From Byssochlamys sp. IMV 00236 (taxonomy: Eukaryota; Ascomycota; Eurotiomycetes; Eurotiales; Thermoascaceae), in the NCBI GenBank assembly GCA_001931875.2, contig MSJH02000660.1:186001-250000 (forward strand): a DNA stretch of 64,000 nucleotides, given 5' to 3'. The translations under genes and the position numbers were made by a program. Below are positions 35,822 to 48,032 of the stretch, one piece after another (the first letter of the stretch is position 1; each line of letters opens with the position of its first letter). The notes under the pieces are model-generated. The model saw only the letters and a list, made by a program, of their open reading frames with translations. It ran no database searches and had not been told where the DNA came from.

Positions 35822-37056
35822 ATGCCTGCTACAAGACAGTTTCCCACGAAGCTTGTTCATACGCTCAAAACCCACAATGGTGAGCTCGCGCAGACCACTC
35901 CAGCGAAAGCAATGAATCTGACAGCTCCCATCAACAGGTCCGGTGAACGCAGTCTGCTTTTCTAGCTACCCGGGCACCTATCTCCTCACAGGCGCATCTG
36001 ACCGTGCTATCCATCTGTCACGCGCTGTTCCTGCAAACGAATCGTCGCCGCTGGTGGAAACCACATCTCCGATTCAGAAGTATGAAGCGCACGGATACAC
36101 TGTGCTGGATATCGCGGTTGCGGCCGATAACTCGCGTTTTGCTAGTGTCGGAGGCGATAGGCAGGTGTTTCTATGGGATGTCGAGCAGGGAGGGACGGTG
36201 AGGAGATGGAGTGGACATAATGCCAGGGTAGAGGCAGTGCAGTTTGCGGGAGAAGGTGATACGGTTGTTGTGTCTGGTAGGTCCTGCGCTGTTTGCTTTC
36301 TTGACTACAGTTGGCAGTCCACCGACCCTCTGGATGTGTCCCAACAATGACGATATAGGCTAACGTCTTCCTCAGGGAGTGCTGATACCTCCGTTAACCT
36401 TTGGGATGCCAAATCCAATTCCCACAAACCCATTCAGACTCTCACTGAAGCTACCGATACTGTCTCGAGTCTGCACGTCCATATGCCGACCTACTCTATT
36501 GCTGCCGGAAGCTACGATGGGCGCGTTCGTATCTACGATATTCGCATGGGCCGGACCACAGTCGACGTCCTCGCGCATCCAGTGACTAGTGTACGCTGCT
36601 CAAAAGATGGAAATGCTCTGCTGGCATCAACTTTGGATGGGCGAATTCGCCTGCTCGATCGAGCTGATGGGAAGCTTCTGAAGGCTTTTGGAGGAGAGGA
36701 CAGTGCGGGGAAGAGTCCCAGCGTCCCCGGACCAAGATACCGAAACACAGAGCTACGAATCCGGTCACTCTTTGCAAAGGCTGACGCTGTTGTCTTCAGT
36801 GGCAGCGAAGCGACTGATGGACAGGCGTCTGTTTTCGCGTGGGATGTGCTGACTGGGGAAGTCATTGCTACTGTGCCTGCTGGTGCTGGAGTCAAAGTTG
36901 TCAGCTGCGTAGCCTGGAACGAGAAAGGAGGCTGCTGGGCTGGCGGATGTTCTGATGGTGAGATCTACGTTTTCTGTTTTCTAGCGGGCGCCGCATGGTC
37001 GAAGCTGCTGGGCCTTGACTAACATTATGCCAGGAACGGTGAAAGTATATGGATAA
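35822..37056 (+). CDS. WD40 protein, WDR83/MORG1 type (MAPK organizer 1)
   Basis: Four exons (35822-35879, 35938-36276, 36376-36957, 37034-37056) join to 333 residues, close to the roughly 315 residues of WDR83. The propeller starts almost at residue 1: LVHTLKTHNGPVNAVCF. Repeats are seen in YEAHGYTVLDIAVAADNSRF, GGDRQVFLWDVEQGGTVRRW, GSADTSVNLWDAKSNSHKPI, GSYDGRVRIYDIRMGRT, STLDGRIRLLDRADGKLLKA and a final GCSDGTVKVYG. In animals this protein scaffolds ERK signalling and binds the prolyl hydroxylase PHD3; in fungi the role is little known, with a link to spliceosomal complexes reported for the family. The last coding exon is only 23 nt and completes the final beta strand, which supports the intron there. 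Family call is moderately to highly sure. Confidence 0.85.
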
Positions 37057-37340
37057 ATGAGATGCTTCCGGTCTGAGACTTGCATCTCATGTCGAGCCCG
37101 GTTCGCGGATGCAGCGACCAACGGCGGCTCACCGCCCGCCCTCGTGCGGATGATCTCCGACCACGAGTGACAATGAGCTTCTATTATTGCCTGCCGACAT
37201 CCTGGCAAGAAATTTCCCACGTGGTGTTGTTCTGGACTATCCTGCTACAATCGGGCCGTGCCATCGGGACATCCAGGTCCTTTTAAATCAGCCATGTCCT
37301 AACCATACAGCTACTTGTCCGGCCATCCCACTTAGTCAAC

Positions 37341-38396
37341 ATGCGTCTCTTGTCCGTTCTTGCAGCATGTGCTGTCCTCAGGTCCAGCACTGCGCTAAAT
37401 ATTACTGTTTCCCGCCCCAATGAGACATTCGTGCCAGGCAACAAACTGCCTGCCTCGCATGCTACCTCAGACGGTGCCTCGATCGTGGAGCTCTTCACCA
37501 ACATTGGCCGCTCCACAGCATGGAAGGTTGTTTCCAAGACTCGATTTGAGGGAGACACGGGTGAACCCGAAGGCATGGTCCGTATAGGTGATGATCGTTT
37601 CTTCGTCTCTGCCGGCCAGTGGACTGTCCCTACGGTCCACTACAATCGGACCATCAACGGCACAGATCGCACGGCAGGAGCGGGATACGCACATATGCTA
37701 GTCTATGATGGGCAGGGTAACCGCATCGCAAATGCGACCCTAACTGCGCCAGGCGACATCGAGTACCATGGCGGAGGCATCGACTACGACGGTCGATACA
37801 TCTGGATCACACTGGCCCAGTATCGACCAAACACGACCGCCACAATCACTCGAATCGATCCTTTGACCCTGGAGCAGACGCGTCTCTTCCGTACTACAGA
37901 CCACAACGGAGGCATCGTCCACGATACCATCACCAATAACCTCGTCACCTTGAACTGGGGCAGCCGCAATGCCACTACCTGGTCCTTGAAGAACTACCCT
38001 CACGGCTTCACCCCTCTACCTGGCTTCACTGCCCCAGACACTGCTATGCCAAACCCTAGCTTCTTTACCGATTATCAGGACTGCAAGTTCCTTGGTCATC
38101 ACCTACCACCCTCTTCCATTCTGCAGCAATCCAGCATCAACATCGAGAACACTAAACGGCCGCTCATGCTCTGCAGTGGTGTTGCTACCGTCTCAGACTA
38201 CAATCTGGGCGGTCTGGCTCTCGTCGATTTGCAAACCATGCTGCCGGTATGGGAAGTGCCAATGTCCCTGACGAGCGATTTGGGCACGCCCCTAACGCAG
38301 AATCCGGTCGACGTCGCAGTCGTAGATGGCAAACTGCGGGTGTACTGCCTGCCTGATCAGCATGTATCGACGCTGTATGTCATCGAAGCTGCTTAA
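37341..38396 (+). CDS. Secreted beta-propeller-like protein, DUF6454 type
   Basis: A single exon of 351 residues. The first 19 residues form a signal peptide (MRLLSVLAACAVLRSSTAL). The mature part has several N-glycosylation sites (NITV, NETF, NRTING, NATL, NTTATI, NATTW) and strand-rich repeats such as DDRFFVSAGQWTVPT, GAGYAHMLVYDGQGNRI, HGGGIDYDGRYIWITLAQY and HNGGIVHDTITNNLVTLNWG. This pattern fits the DUF6454 family of extracellular proteins with no known enzyme activity. I see no catalytic motif. There is one Cys near DCKFLG and one near MLCSG that could pair. A separate short region (37057-37340) upstream should hold the promoter. Function unknown; the family name is from memory. Confidence 0.8.
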   Translation: MRLLSVLAACAVLRSSTALNITVSRPNETFVPGNKLPASHATSDGASIVELFTNIGRSTAWKVVSKTRFEGDTGEPEGMVRIGDDRFFVSAGQWTVPTVHYNRTINGTDRTAGAGYAHMLVYDGQGNRIANATLTAPGDIEYHGGGIDYDGRYIWITLAQYRPNTTATITRIDPLTLEQTRLFRTTDHNGGIVHDTITNNLVTLNWGSRNATTWSLKNYPHGFTPLPGFTAPDTAMPNPSFFTDYQDCKFLGHHLPPSSILQQSSINIENTKRPLMLCSGVATVSDYNLGGLALVDLQTMLPVWEVPMSLTSDLGTPLTQNPVDVAVVDGKLRVYCLPDQHVSTLYVIEAA

Positions 38397-39255
38397 AGTT
38401 AGTGTATAAGTAGTAGATATACTACAACTAATAAAGAAGGGATATTGCTTCAGAATCAATATGTTATGCTCTGAGGGACTATTGTAAAGTATATACTGCA
38501 TAATTGCTTTCTTGTTCATTATCTCTCATGTACATGAAAAAGCACTGCATGGGAGGACGTCTTCCACATGGACAAAAAGACAATTTCTGATTAAGGTACA
38601 TCAATAAAGAACCAGAATGCATACTGACTGGAGCAGTAGTTCCTTGTTATCGGTATAATCGCTTGAAAAGAGCAAAATATGACAGCGAGGGGTATCCATT
38701 CGTGCTATCATTCCCAAGAGAAGATTGCCTTCCGGAGATGAGAAATCATTCAAACAGGCTATGCAACTTGCTCAAAAACCGAGGTTTGGACGGAAACGGG
38801 CGAAGGGATTAATCAGAAACTGTGAAGCCAGGAAGAAAGAATATTCTGAGTCTTGAAGCAGACTGGTGTTGGATATTTTGAGGCACATCAAGAAGAGAGG
38901 AGATGTTTGATATATATAAGAGAATCGAAAACACATCAGATAGAATGTAAATGGCCTTAACTTTTTGTTTACCGTCCCCTTAGCGCCGTATTCTTATATG
39001 CAACTCTTTTTATGCTTCCCATTTTGACGTCACGGGTATGCGTGTAACATGAATTCATCAGCTGCATTGGCAGTTGGTTTTGGTCGCTTGCAAGATCATC
39101 TCCACCAGTGATCCACTGTTGTCACCTGTGACAGCAGAAGAGTGGCAGAGCGAAAAGTCTCCTGATCAGAGCATCGTGCCCCTACAAAGAGCGTATCGCC
39201 GCGGTGGAGATCTGACGTTCAAGGGAGATATGATTTCCCCAAATTTCTGCCGTAC
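38397..39255. other. Intergenic between convergent 3' ends, no gene seen
   Basis: 859 bp between the DUF6454-like gene (plus) and the ACT-domain gene (minus). Very AT-rich from 38397 to 38640. A plus-strand open frame 39074-39946 overlaps the ACT gene in antisense and is a shadow. Confidence 0.5.
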
Positions 39256-40902
39256 TCATGAAGGCTCCTCCCCTACAATTTCGCTATCGGGCTCGCGGCT
39301 TTCTGCCTCTAGGGCGTCCACGGCACGACTAAGCTCTCGCTCCCCAACAATAACCGTCCCGGCACGGACGGTGCTCAGGAAACTGATCTCAACAGCATCC
39401 GCATACGTCTCTGGATCGGGTTCGAGGTGGTGTGATGATGGAGGGCTCGTAGTACCGGAAGGATGCGTTCCCGGTTGCGAGGCGCTGCTTGCAACAGCCG
39501 ATACTGTGGAAGAGGTTCCTGTACTAGGCATGGGAATAGGCATACTTGCCGCGGGAAGAACTGAATTAGAACTTGTCAAAGAAGGAATAGAAGCATGGCT
39601 GTTGCTTAAGTCTTCCCGACTGTGCGTGGCCGCTGCTAGCCGGCCAGCGAGGCCGCAGACAATACCCGTCGCTTCTAGGGGCAGGTCTCTCAGATCCAGC
39701 ATAATAGGAACGAGGATGTCTTCTTTTGAGCCAAGCAGAAGGCTGTTTTCGTCATTTGGTTCGACCTCGGGCACCGGGTCGATGGAAAATCGAGGCAAAA
39801 GCCGCTTTTCCAGTAGAAGGGACGCTGCTGGATCAGCGGTTGTCGACGTCAAGGATAGAAACCGAGGCTTGTCGACCAGTAAAGCTGTGGTGAGCGCAGG
39901 CCGTAAGAGAGCAAAAGAGCTAGTGTCGCTAGACCATCGATGGTGAGCCGCACACTGGACCAAACGCAGGGACTCGTCCACTCGTGGCACGATATTGTGC
40001 TTTCGCAAATAGGCAAAGGTCCTGTGCTGCAGTTCAGAAAGACTTGAGGGGGGAGGGGTGTTCGGTGGTGACCGTGCAACAGGCCCTGGCGGCGAGACAG
40101 GAGAGAAGGGACCACCGTACTGAGACTGACTACTGTTGACAAACGCTTCTGTGGAAACTTCGAAGGTAAAACCGCGTTTCTCGAGGGCTTGCACAACCTG
40201 ACCTTTGGAACGCAGAGGGACCAGGATATAGTCTGAGAAGTATGTCGAGATAAAGAAGATGGAACTGCGGAGAGTCAGTGACCAGATCGATGTTATCCTT
40301 CGGGTAGTCACGATTATGACTTACATTCCCGCCATCGCCAACGGACTAGTCAACTCCAACACACGCTGGCCTGCATCCAGGCCCTGTCCCTCGACTTGCA
40401 TGACGATGAAATCTTCCTTGCTGATGGAGACTCGACTCCCACTGGCAGAAGCGGCCTGGTCAAACTGCCTGACGAGCGGCTCGAAATAGAGTTCCGCCAG
40501 ATGCCTTGCACACACCACAGAGCATTCGACCGGAGTGACAGAAAGATTCAAGAATACCGGTTGTGAGACCCTTTTAGCTTCGTCATCTTCGTCTTCGACT
40601 TCATTCCGCTCATCCATGGCAGGGACCTCGTGGAAGATGAGTTGCAGAAGAGGCTGCACGAAAAACGGATAGAGGTCCAGAGGTATGTGGACCAAGACAA
40701 GCCGCTCGTCCTGACACGGTAAGAAGTCAGTAAAGTCCAGCTGGGAATATCCAATGGGTCTGGTTATAGGATCTCATGACCATGGCAGCGCCCGCAGACA
40801 TTGGACATGACTTAACATGCATACATCCATTTCGCCAAGGAACACTGGAAAACTTACCATAAGTTGGACTTGGACAGATATGAGGGATAATGGTTGAGCC
40901 AT
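39256..40902 (-). CDS. Two-module ACT-domain protein resembling CASTOR1 arginine sensors
   Basis: Three exons (40858-40902, 40325-40740, 39256-40264) join to 489 residues. An N-terminal strand region (DERLVLVHIPLDLYPFF) is followed by a first CASTOR-like ACT half: QRVLELTSPLAMAGIS plus IFFISTYFSDYILVPL at about residues 139-170. A second half recurs later: ATGIVCGLAGRLA at about 352-363 and AVEISFLSTVRAGTVIVGER at about 444-463. A Ser/Pro/Thr-rich insert of some 80 residues splits the second half. In human CASTOR1 the matching blocks are GIVAQIAGPLAAA and ISAYYISTFNFDHALVP, where arginine binds between ACT modules to control GATOR2 and TORC1. A role in amino acid sensing in this fungus is inference. 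Fungal ACT proteins of this type are mostly unnamed. Confidence 0.82.
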
Positions 40903-43900
40903 CTTGAGATTCATTACTGTATCTGAGATGTTCTTGATTGGGACCGTCTATGGGCATTCAGATGGCCGCGTCTGGATATAGTTCGATACCGCGAGGGAGA
41001 TGTCGCACAGGAGAGAAAAGCTGACATTCGGCACAGCACAGCAACGGTGAAATTGATATCGGAAAATACCAGAAGCACAATGGTCTGGCAACCGACTAGA
41101 CGCTAAAGGGCCGTAAAAAAAAGAGGTGTGGAGTTTTAAAGAGATGCAGGTTGTCGTGGCGAGCGCCCGAGCGAGGTTGGATTCAAATCACCGTCAATAA
41201 TAGACAGCAAACACTGGCGAACAGGCTGCACAGATGTACAGAGCAGGATTCTCCCCAGACAGTGCTGTGCAACTGGAATAGAAACGCTTCGTTCAGGCTT
41301 CCGGTGTCTGTATACTCATACTTCCCCAACCGGGCCTTACGCCATCACCCGCACCGATGGTATGACGCAGACAGGAACAGCACAACTGACAAGAAAAGGA
41401 ACAGAGAGGCGAATGACCCAATGCAGATGGTTTATTGCTCACAGCTGAACATAGACACGGAGACAGGTTCAGAAGGAAATGATTTCCATGGCGTCAGACA
41501 CGGTACCAAGCACGAGTCGAGTATGACTGTATCATCCGAAGCTGGCGGCAAAAATACTTGAGGCGGAAAAAGGTGAGTGCGCAATCAGCAAGTAAGTAGT
41601 TATTACTCCTCTCTGATCAACAATCTTTTCTCGCAACAGGTCAATCCCTCTTGAATTTCAACGGGGATCCTTTTTTCTCTTCTTCTTGAATCCCGACCGA
41701 CCTTTTTTGACCGTTGTCTTTTTCACCCGCCTAGTCAATGGGCCGAGCGGTTTGCCGCGGGCTTGCTCTCCCCCAGGTTCCACTGCTATCAAGGAGCTTT
41801 TGTATCCACTGACAGACCAACGCCACAAGGCAAAAGCGCCAAGGGCAACCTCGTGCGCCCGAAGAGCGATGCGTAGCGACTCCTCGATCGACTGTGCTGC
41901 AGCCACGAGATGGCCGTTGCCGTCAACAGTGAGAAGTTATTATGAATGGTCAGCGTTTGGGATCCGGCAGTTGTAAGGTACTAGTCAACGTGGGAGCGAG
42001 ATAGGTCTCTATAACAACACGTGTGGCACGGATCTCCACGCAGCTTGGACTACAATCAATCGACCATTTATTATTATGTTTTCAGTTGTTAGGCTCCGGC
42101 GTTATCGGGACGGCCGCTGACCCAGACAGAAGATGAGTCCGATCACCAATTAATGACGACGGTCAGCTGCAGTCAACGATAGCAGTGGGGTTTTGGGACA
42201 AAGCCATGGAGGAGAAAAACGAAGTGGAGCTGAAGAGAAGGTTGAAACTCTGAAGAATGACGGCTTCTTCTCCAGAGGGGCGCAGTCTTAAGCTTCGAAC
42301 GGGCAATTGGAGGCCTTCTTACGGTCACACGGTCGGCACTATCAAGATCCAGGCAGCATAATGATCAATCCCGTGGTTACTACTGATCACTGGAATGAAA
42401 ACCAGAGTTTCAAGAGCGCGCATGAGCATGGGAAGAAAGCAGACAAGATCATCATTCTGGAGACCGTTTTATCGCGGCCAGGGCGCTTACAACTTTTCTC
42501 CCTGGAGCATGCTTGTATCTGTCAGAGACACAGGGTCCAATATTGATCTCTGTTATTACCTCCGAGCCCGATCGGATAGCTAGCTAAAGAGTTCCGTCGT
42601 CCCCGACAGCGCTTGGAGCAGATCGTCTTGGTCCTAGGGAGACAACACGGCTCATCCTGAGGACCGCTCGTGCCCACGTAAGTACCAGGCTATTTCTCGG
42701 AGGCATGGGCATCTTCAAAAGCATTTGCTGCTAGCGAAGCTGCCAGCGGGCACGAACGCATGCACAAACCACTTTTCAGTGACGCTTCATCTCGGACGAA
42801 CTCTAGACGATGTGGAGATCAACCGTCTTGCCATTCCCTTTCGGGCCTTTTTCGTTCTTTTCGCTCGCTTGAAAATCGCGGTTTATCAGTGCCCTATCTT
42901 TCGCTGAGAGCGATAGCACCATCACAGACCACCTCTCGGCCTGTGCGCCAGTCTGTAGTACTTGATGCTATCTTGTAATAACACCCCTCACTTACACTTA
43001 TCTCTGAGTTTTCTTCGATTCATTCGGCGTGCGGTTCGAATAGAGGGGCTCTTTGAGATAGCTCTCACCCGAGAGTTGGCCATGAAATCTCTCGAAAAGA
43101 ATGGGGGAAATTAGAAAAGGCCATCGAAGCAGTGGTACCTTGCTGCGGACCTGAGCATAACAATCTGAATTAACTCAAGACTACTGTACAGCGCTACTTC
43201 TTACATGCAGGAGATTCCTCTACGACTCCCCTGTCGCAGCCCCGCTCCGTCAGGCTTCTCGTCGCAATGCTTTTGCTCCTGGCCAGCGGACTAAGCACTC
43301 GAGCGCCAAACAAAACCTCGCGATCCCGGTTGATCGACGGACAATCCTCGTCTTTCACCGTGTAACTGACCGCGGCGATCGCTCGGGAGAAAACACACTG
43401 TCCAGGGGCCTTATTATCCAGTGGCGGCCAGCAAAGTGGCATTGGACGCGTTGAGCAGGCTGGCCACAGGCACGCATGCACCAGCCCCCTCGGATCGAAT
43501 CTGTCCTCATCTCTCCTATCAACTGATGAACGGGCTCGGATGGTCGGTTGGTTCGCTACTTGGATCCAGTTGTGAGTGCCGAATAGACTAGTCATCCGGC
43601 GTGCTAAGACTACCACCTTTGATGTGGTCGTTCTCCATTTGATAGCCAGTAATCCTCTGGACGTATACATAGGATCTAACATAGATCAGGAATGTTCCTG
43701 CCTTCGTGGCCGGCTTGAATGAAGCCAGGGGCACTCAAAACTCCCCGGCGAGTCCGTGCATTTAGTCTATCTCCCCGGGTCTTTCTCCGCATTTCAATTT
43801 TTCCCCGTTGCTCTCTCCCGAGTCCACCATGACAACCCCTGCGTCTCTATGCCCTTCGTTTTTTTCTTTTGTCCCTGTTAGAAACACATGCTGTATTACC

Positions 43901-45276
43901 CCCGGGTCTCTCTTCGGATGCTACTCCGGGGTAATCTGCTCGAGGATATCTGCTAGTCTTCATTATCCAGCCAATGCGTCATTTCAGACACAGAGGCGTG
44001 TGATCCATCACAACATGTCAATGTAGAGATGCGGGGGAAGAAAACGTAGCACGACTGGGCTTGGGTGGCTCTCCCGAATCTTCCGTGCAGCGGCCCTTTT
44101 TCCTTGTTCCCAGGGAGAAGAAGAAAAAGACAAGCAAGGAAAGGAAAGGAAACGAATGGAAGAAAAGAGACCGTCTCCAAGATAGAGCTACTAGTTACTA
44201 CTTACTAGGGCATAGGCTTCCAATTCGCTCTATACCTACCTACTACTACCATAGATAGTATCACATCATATGGACATCCCGGTGCAGTGCCGGTATAGTA
44301 GTTAAGTTCTCCGCAAAATGGACTTGCTTTTTCTCGGCTCTTAGACCGACATTTGACGTGATCGTCATCTTATCTCTGTCAGGTGTCTATTGTGTCTAGC
44401 AAGTGTGGGGAATGCCTGCGATCTCTGCCCTCGTGCTCTCTTCCCTCTAACGTATCGTAGAGCTCTCACAGAAGAAGAAGAAGTCCCTGCAGTTCGGGCA
44501 ACGTCATCATCATATATATGAAAAAAACAAGTCGACCACAAATGATGAAGTAAGCGTAAATATGATAGTCAGATTATTGTTATTTTTGGTACTGCCTTCT
44601 TAGCAGTAGGTCATCTCAATAGAGATTGGGTCTGAATATTTTAATCGCAGGGGAGATAGAGCATTTGAAATTGGAAGTAAGTTGGATGAGTTCATGAATT
44701 ACATATACTTAGTGAAATAGTAATTAAGAAAGGGAAAGCTATTAATATGATTTTAGGGGTAATGTTGTAAAAAAAGGTCATTTATATGATGAAAATCTTC
44801 AAGAGCTTTAGTCAAGTCGTGCATACTTCATTCAAATACAAGTTGCACTTTCAGTGTTGATAGCATGATCACTCTCGCCTTTATGTGCACAAGACGGATT
44901 AGCAGAGTCTCAGAAGAGAAAGGAAAAGAAAAAAACCGTCATGAGTTCCACATGTCTATCTTTTTGCTAGTCTGACTTGAAATTGACATATCACCTCGAG
45001 GGCGGTTCACTACCATACCATACATGCGGACGTCTCGACTTTCGAGAACGTCACTAATATCGAGAATAAAAAGTAAGATCCGAGCCCTTCCAGATAACGC
45101 CCGCAATGCATTAAACTGTACTTGTCCTCAGTGACACGAAAAAATAAAACGGTAAGTTGATTAGAAGAGAGGTTGTGCTTTGCATCTCTTCCCTGATAAG
45201 GAGGCGCTGATTCTTTTTCAAAACAAGGAAAATGAAACAAGAGATAAGGTGGCATCTTATCACATGAGGTCCGAGG
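40903..45276. other. Long gene-poor stretch, no gene supported
   Basis: 4.4 kb between the start of the ACT-domain gene and the 3' end of PRP45. Open frames are short (up to 162 codons, 43194-43682 minus) and lack protein-like patterns. A Lys-rich 82-codon frame at 41658-41906 is discussed among the rejected items. There are GAA/AAG microsatellites near 44108-44165 and 44472-44484. This may be a long regulatory region, a site of non-coding RNA, or hold small genes I cannot see. Confidence 0.4.
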
Positions 45277-47176
45277 TTAGTCCGCCTCTTCCATTCTCGC
45301 GCGCTTAGACCCGCGATCTTCGTGGTCAGCTTCCTGGAGACCGTATCGCTTCTGGCCGGCTCCGCCGCTCGTAACGTCGGCGATCATGCTGTCGATACCG
45401 AAAGGATCGGTCGTATCCTTCTCGAATTGAACGGGGCCTTCACGAGCCTGAAATGACAGTTAGTTGGCGGTTCCACAAATGGAGGGTGATATGATAAGTC
45501 ACAAGATCCAGAATAGGATGATTCTTACCTCAGCGTCAGCCGTCCCTTTGAATCCTTCCTTGGCACGGCCCAGCACTTCGAACCGGCTGCTCTTTTGAAT
45601 CTTGCCCATCTCACCAGCTGCTGCTTCTTCGTCATCGACGTCATCCACTTGAGCTCGCGGGCGGTAGATACTGTTGATGGCGTCCTGCGCGGCGAACAGT
45701 GGCTTATCGTACGGGTTATCCTCGTTGAACCCAGAATCCAGTCCGCTCGTCTGGTTGAACAGTCTAGAATCGTACATGGTCTCGGAGCTTTGGGTCGGCT
45801 TTGCCATTCCCAGCGCGACCTTTTCAGAGATATCACGATTCTGTTCTCGAGCCATCATCTGGATCCTCCGTTCCGTACCCATACGTGACTGGCGGAGTTG
45901 ACGCTCTGCCTCTTGGCGCCTCTCACGACGGGCGCGCTCACGCTCTCGAGCAGCTTCTTCTTCGTCATCACTAGGCGAGACAGACCTCGACGGGCTTCTG
46001 CTGGCGGTGACAGAGCGAGAACGAGCTCTAGAGTCGCGCCGGCTCGAGGCAGCAGCAGCTCGTTCTTCGCGTGCCTTCTGCGCGAGCATACGGAGATGCT
46101 CTTCCTTCTGTGCCTTCTCCTTTTCAGCAAGTTTCTGCTGCATGAGGGCACGTTGCTTGACTTCCTCTCTCGCGTGTCGATCAGCAGTAAACAGTGCTTC
46201 GGCAAATTGGGCGAATTTATCATTGATAGTGGTGTCCTGCAGACCACGTCCATCTGCAGCCAGACGCTTGTCAAGCGGCACCGTGTAACCCTTGGGATTC
46301 TTCCAGTTGGAAACGGGTGGAGGAATCCTCCACGCTTCCTGATCCTCGGCCGTAAGCTTCCTGGGAGGTGAGTGCATAATGGGAGGCGGTGGTGATGGCG
46401 GTCCACGGGGGATCTTCTTGTGCTTGAACTTGGGCGGCTCCATAGGATCCTGCTGCCTTTCGACAATCTTCATGATGCGATCATTCTTTTTGCTTGTATC
46501 TCCCATCTGGTTCGCGGGAGTGTATCGCACAAACGTAGGCTCTGCTCTTTGTCCGCCCTTCACGTTCTTCGGCTTCTGCGAAGCCACGGCCCCCGAAACC
46601 AAGTTTGCCAATGCATTCTTCGTCTTCTCCATCTGTGCCTGAACTTCCTCCTCTGACGGTCGATCTAACGAAATCTCGCCCATATCGACCCTCTGACGCA
46701 GCGGAATGAGATCCTTAAAGGAGGCATGGACGATGCGATTTTCACTGTGACCGCGGCGGGCGATAGCATCGTATTTGACTTTGCCTTCCGCATCGACCTG
46801 CACAGCCAAAGCATTGGACGTAGATGATGTGCCCTTGCGACCCATATCAAGAGGATACTGAGCAACCAAAATCTCAGGGAACGCGCCACCATCGCCAAAG
46901 TCTTCTGGGGCTCGAGGTCGCCATCCTGCGCGGTTTCCGTACGGCGGCGGTCCAGCTCTCTGTAAAGGAAAAATATAAATTAGACACTATCCACTGAATA
47001 TACCACCAAGTATCACGGAGATAACTCACCCTTACAACAACTTGCGTCTCGTCAAGTTGACCAGCGCCGAGAACCCGCGGCCCGCGCGGCTGGGCGTGAG
47101 GCGGCAACTCCTCATCCTCGCCGGTGTATTTGGGCTTGGGCAATGACTTGAATAGACCGGCTGCGATGGAAGTCAT
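45277..47176 (-). CDS. PRP45: Pre-mRNA-processing protein 45, SNW/SKIP family
   Basis: A spliceosome component that also acts as a transcription coregulator in the nucleus. Three exons (47030-47176, 45529-46959, 45277-45447) join in phase to 582 residues. The start MTSIAAGLFKSLPKPKYTGE is typical. The SNW domain contains PPPYGNRAGWRPR, EDFGDGGAFPEI, QYPLDMGRK and the signature SNWKNPKGYTVPLDKR with the SNW motif intact. A proline-rich stretch (IPRGPPSPPPP) sits before it. An Arg/Glu-rich, RS-containing helix follows, then EDNPYDKPLFAAQDA and SSRFEVLGRAKEGF. The C-terminal exon encodes GPVQFEKDTTDPFGID and ends with a nuclear-localisation-like GSKRARME. All donor and acceptor sites are canonical. 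The call is secure; the name follows the yeast ortholog. Confidence 0.96.
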
Positions 47177-48032
47177 TGTCGACCAGTAACGGGGAGTTGG
47201 GATAGGTGGTGTTGAAAGACCGTTGATAGATCGAGTGGCCCAGATGCGCGCAAGTTCAACTTCTGTCGATGGCGCGGAGCACTGCATTTGTGGTCACTGC
47301 GGACTGCCGTAGCGATGATGAAAGGATCCACCGAGCATCAACTTCAAGTATTCCAATCTGTGAATTAATCATTACTTATGCCTACAGCAAAAGATGATAG
47401 TTATTCGAGCATATCAGACAACTATTCTATCGAAATACTCACAACTAGCGTTCTCGACAGCTCCATATGCTATCTATTTTGTCTTTACATTCCCTTCATT
47501 TACATCTACATACCACAGTCACCACTCGAAAAGGGTGTAATATGCAAGCTCTGACTCAAAGATTATTATTCTGATAGGAAAATAGAAGCGAGATTGTTCT
47601 TGTCAGTTGACTAATATTATGCGCCTTATGGACAACAACTGCAATTATGCAGATCCTGCACAACAGAGCAACCTAACCAGTAATTAGGCTTGAAGCATCA
47701 TCATCATCCAAATTCACATATTGGGCAATAGCATACTATCATAAACCAAAGCATATGTGCTGTCACGAAAACAAGTAACAGACCAGCGCGTTCATTCACC
47801 GGTAGCCTTCACTGAGTAATATGAGGGAAACAAGCTAAATATGAGCAGGTCAGGCCAAGATGAACCACGGCGTAGGGACCTTTGCTATGTGAATCCTGGA
47901 GAGGATAATAGCTCATGTCTGTAGCATCTTGAGTGTTGGAGATAAAAGTCAGTTACAGGCTCTGATTATGTGCATAATAGGTAAGAGGCCTAGCATACCA
48001 GAGCATAGACAAAGATCCATCCGCAGAACCAC
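47177..48032. other. Intergenic, no gene seen
   Basis: 856 bp between the PRP45 start and the 3' end of the small proline-rich gene, both on minus. AT-rich, no open frame of note. Should contain the PRP45 promoter. Confidence 0.5.

Noticed and set aside
39074..39946. 290-codon plus-strand frame opposite the ACT-domain gene
   Set aside because: Antisense to an exon with clear conserved motifs; Ser/Arg-rich shadow.
41658..41906. 82-codon minus-strand frame with a Lys/Arg-rich end (TVKKGRSGFKKKRKK)
   Set aside because: It has some protein-like look, but no ATG start, no clear upstream exon and a stop just upstream in frame; no family recognised.
43194..43682. 162-codon minus-strand open frame
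   Set aside because: Composition is random-like with no domain, no splice partners and no supporting neighbours.
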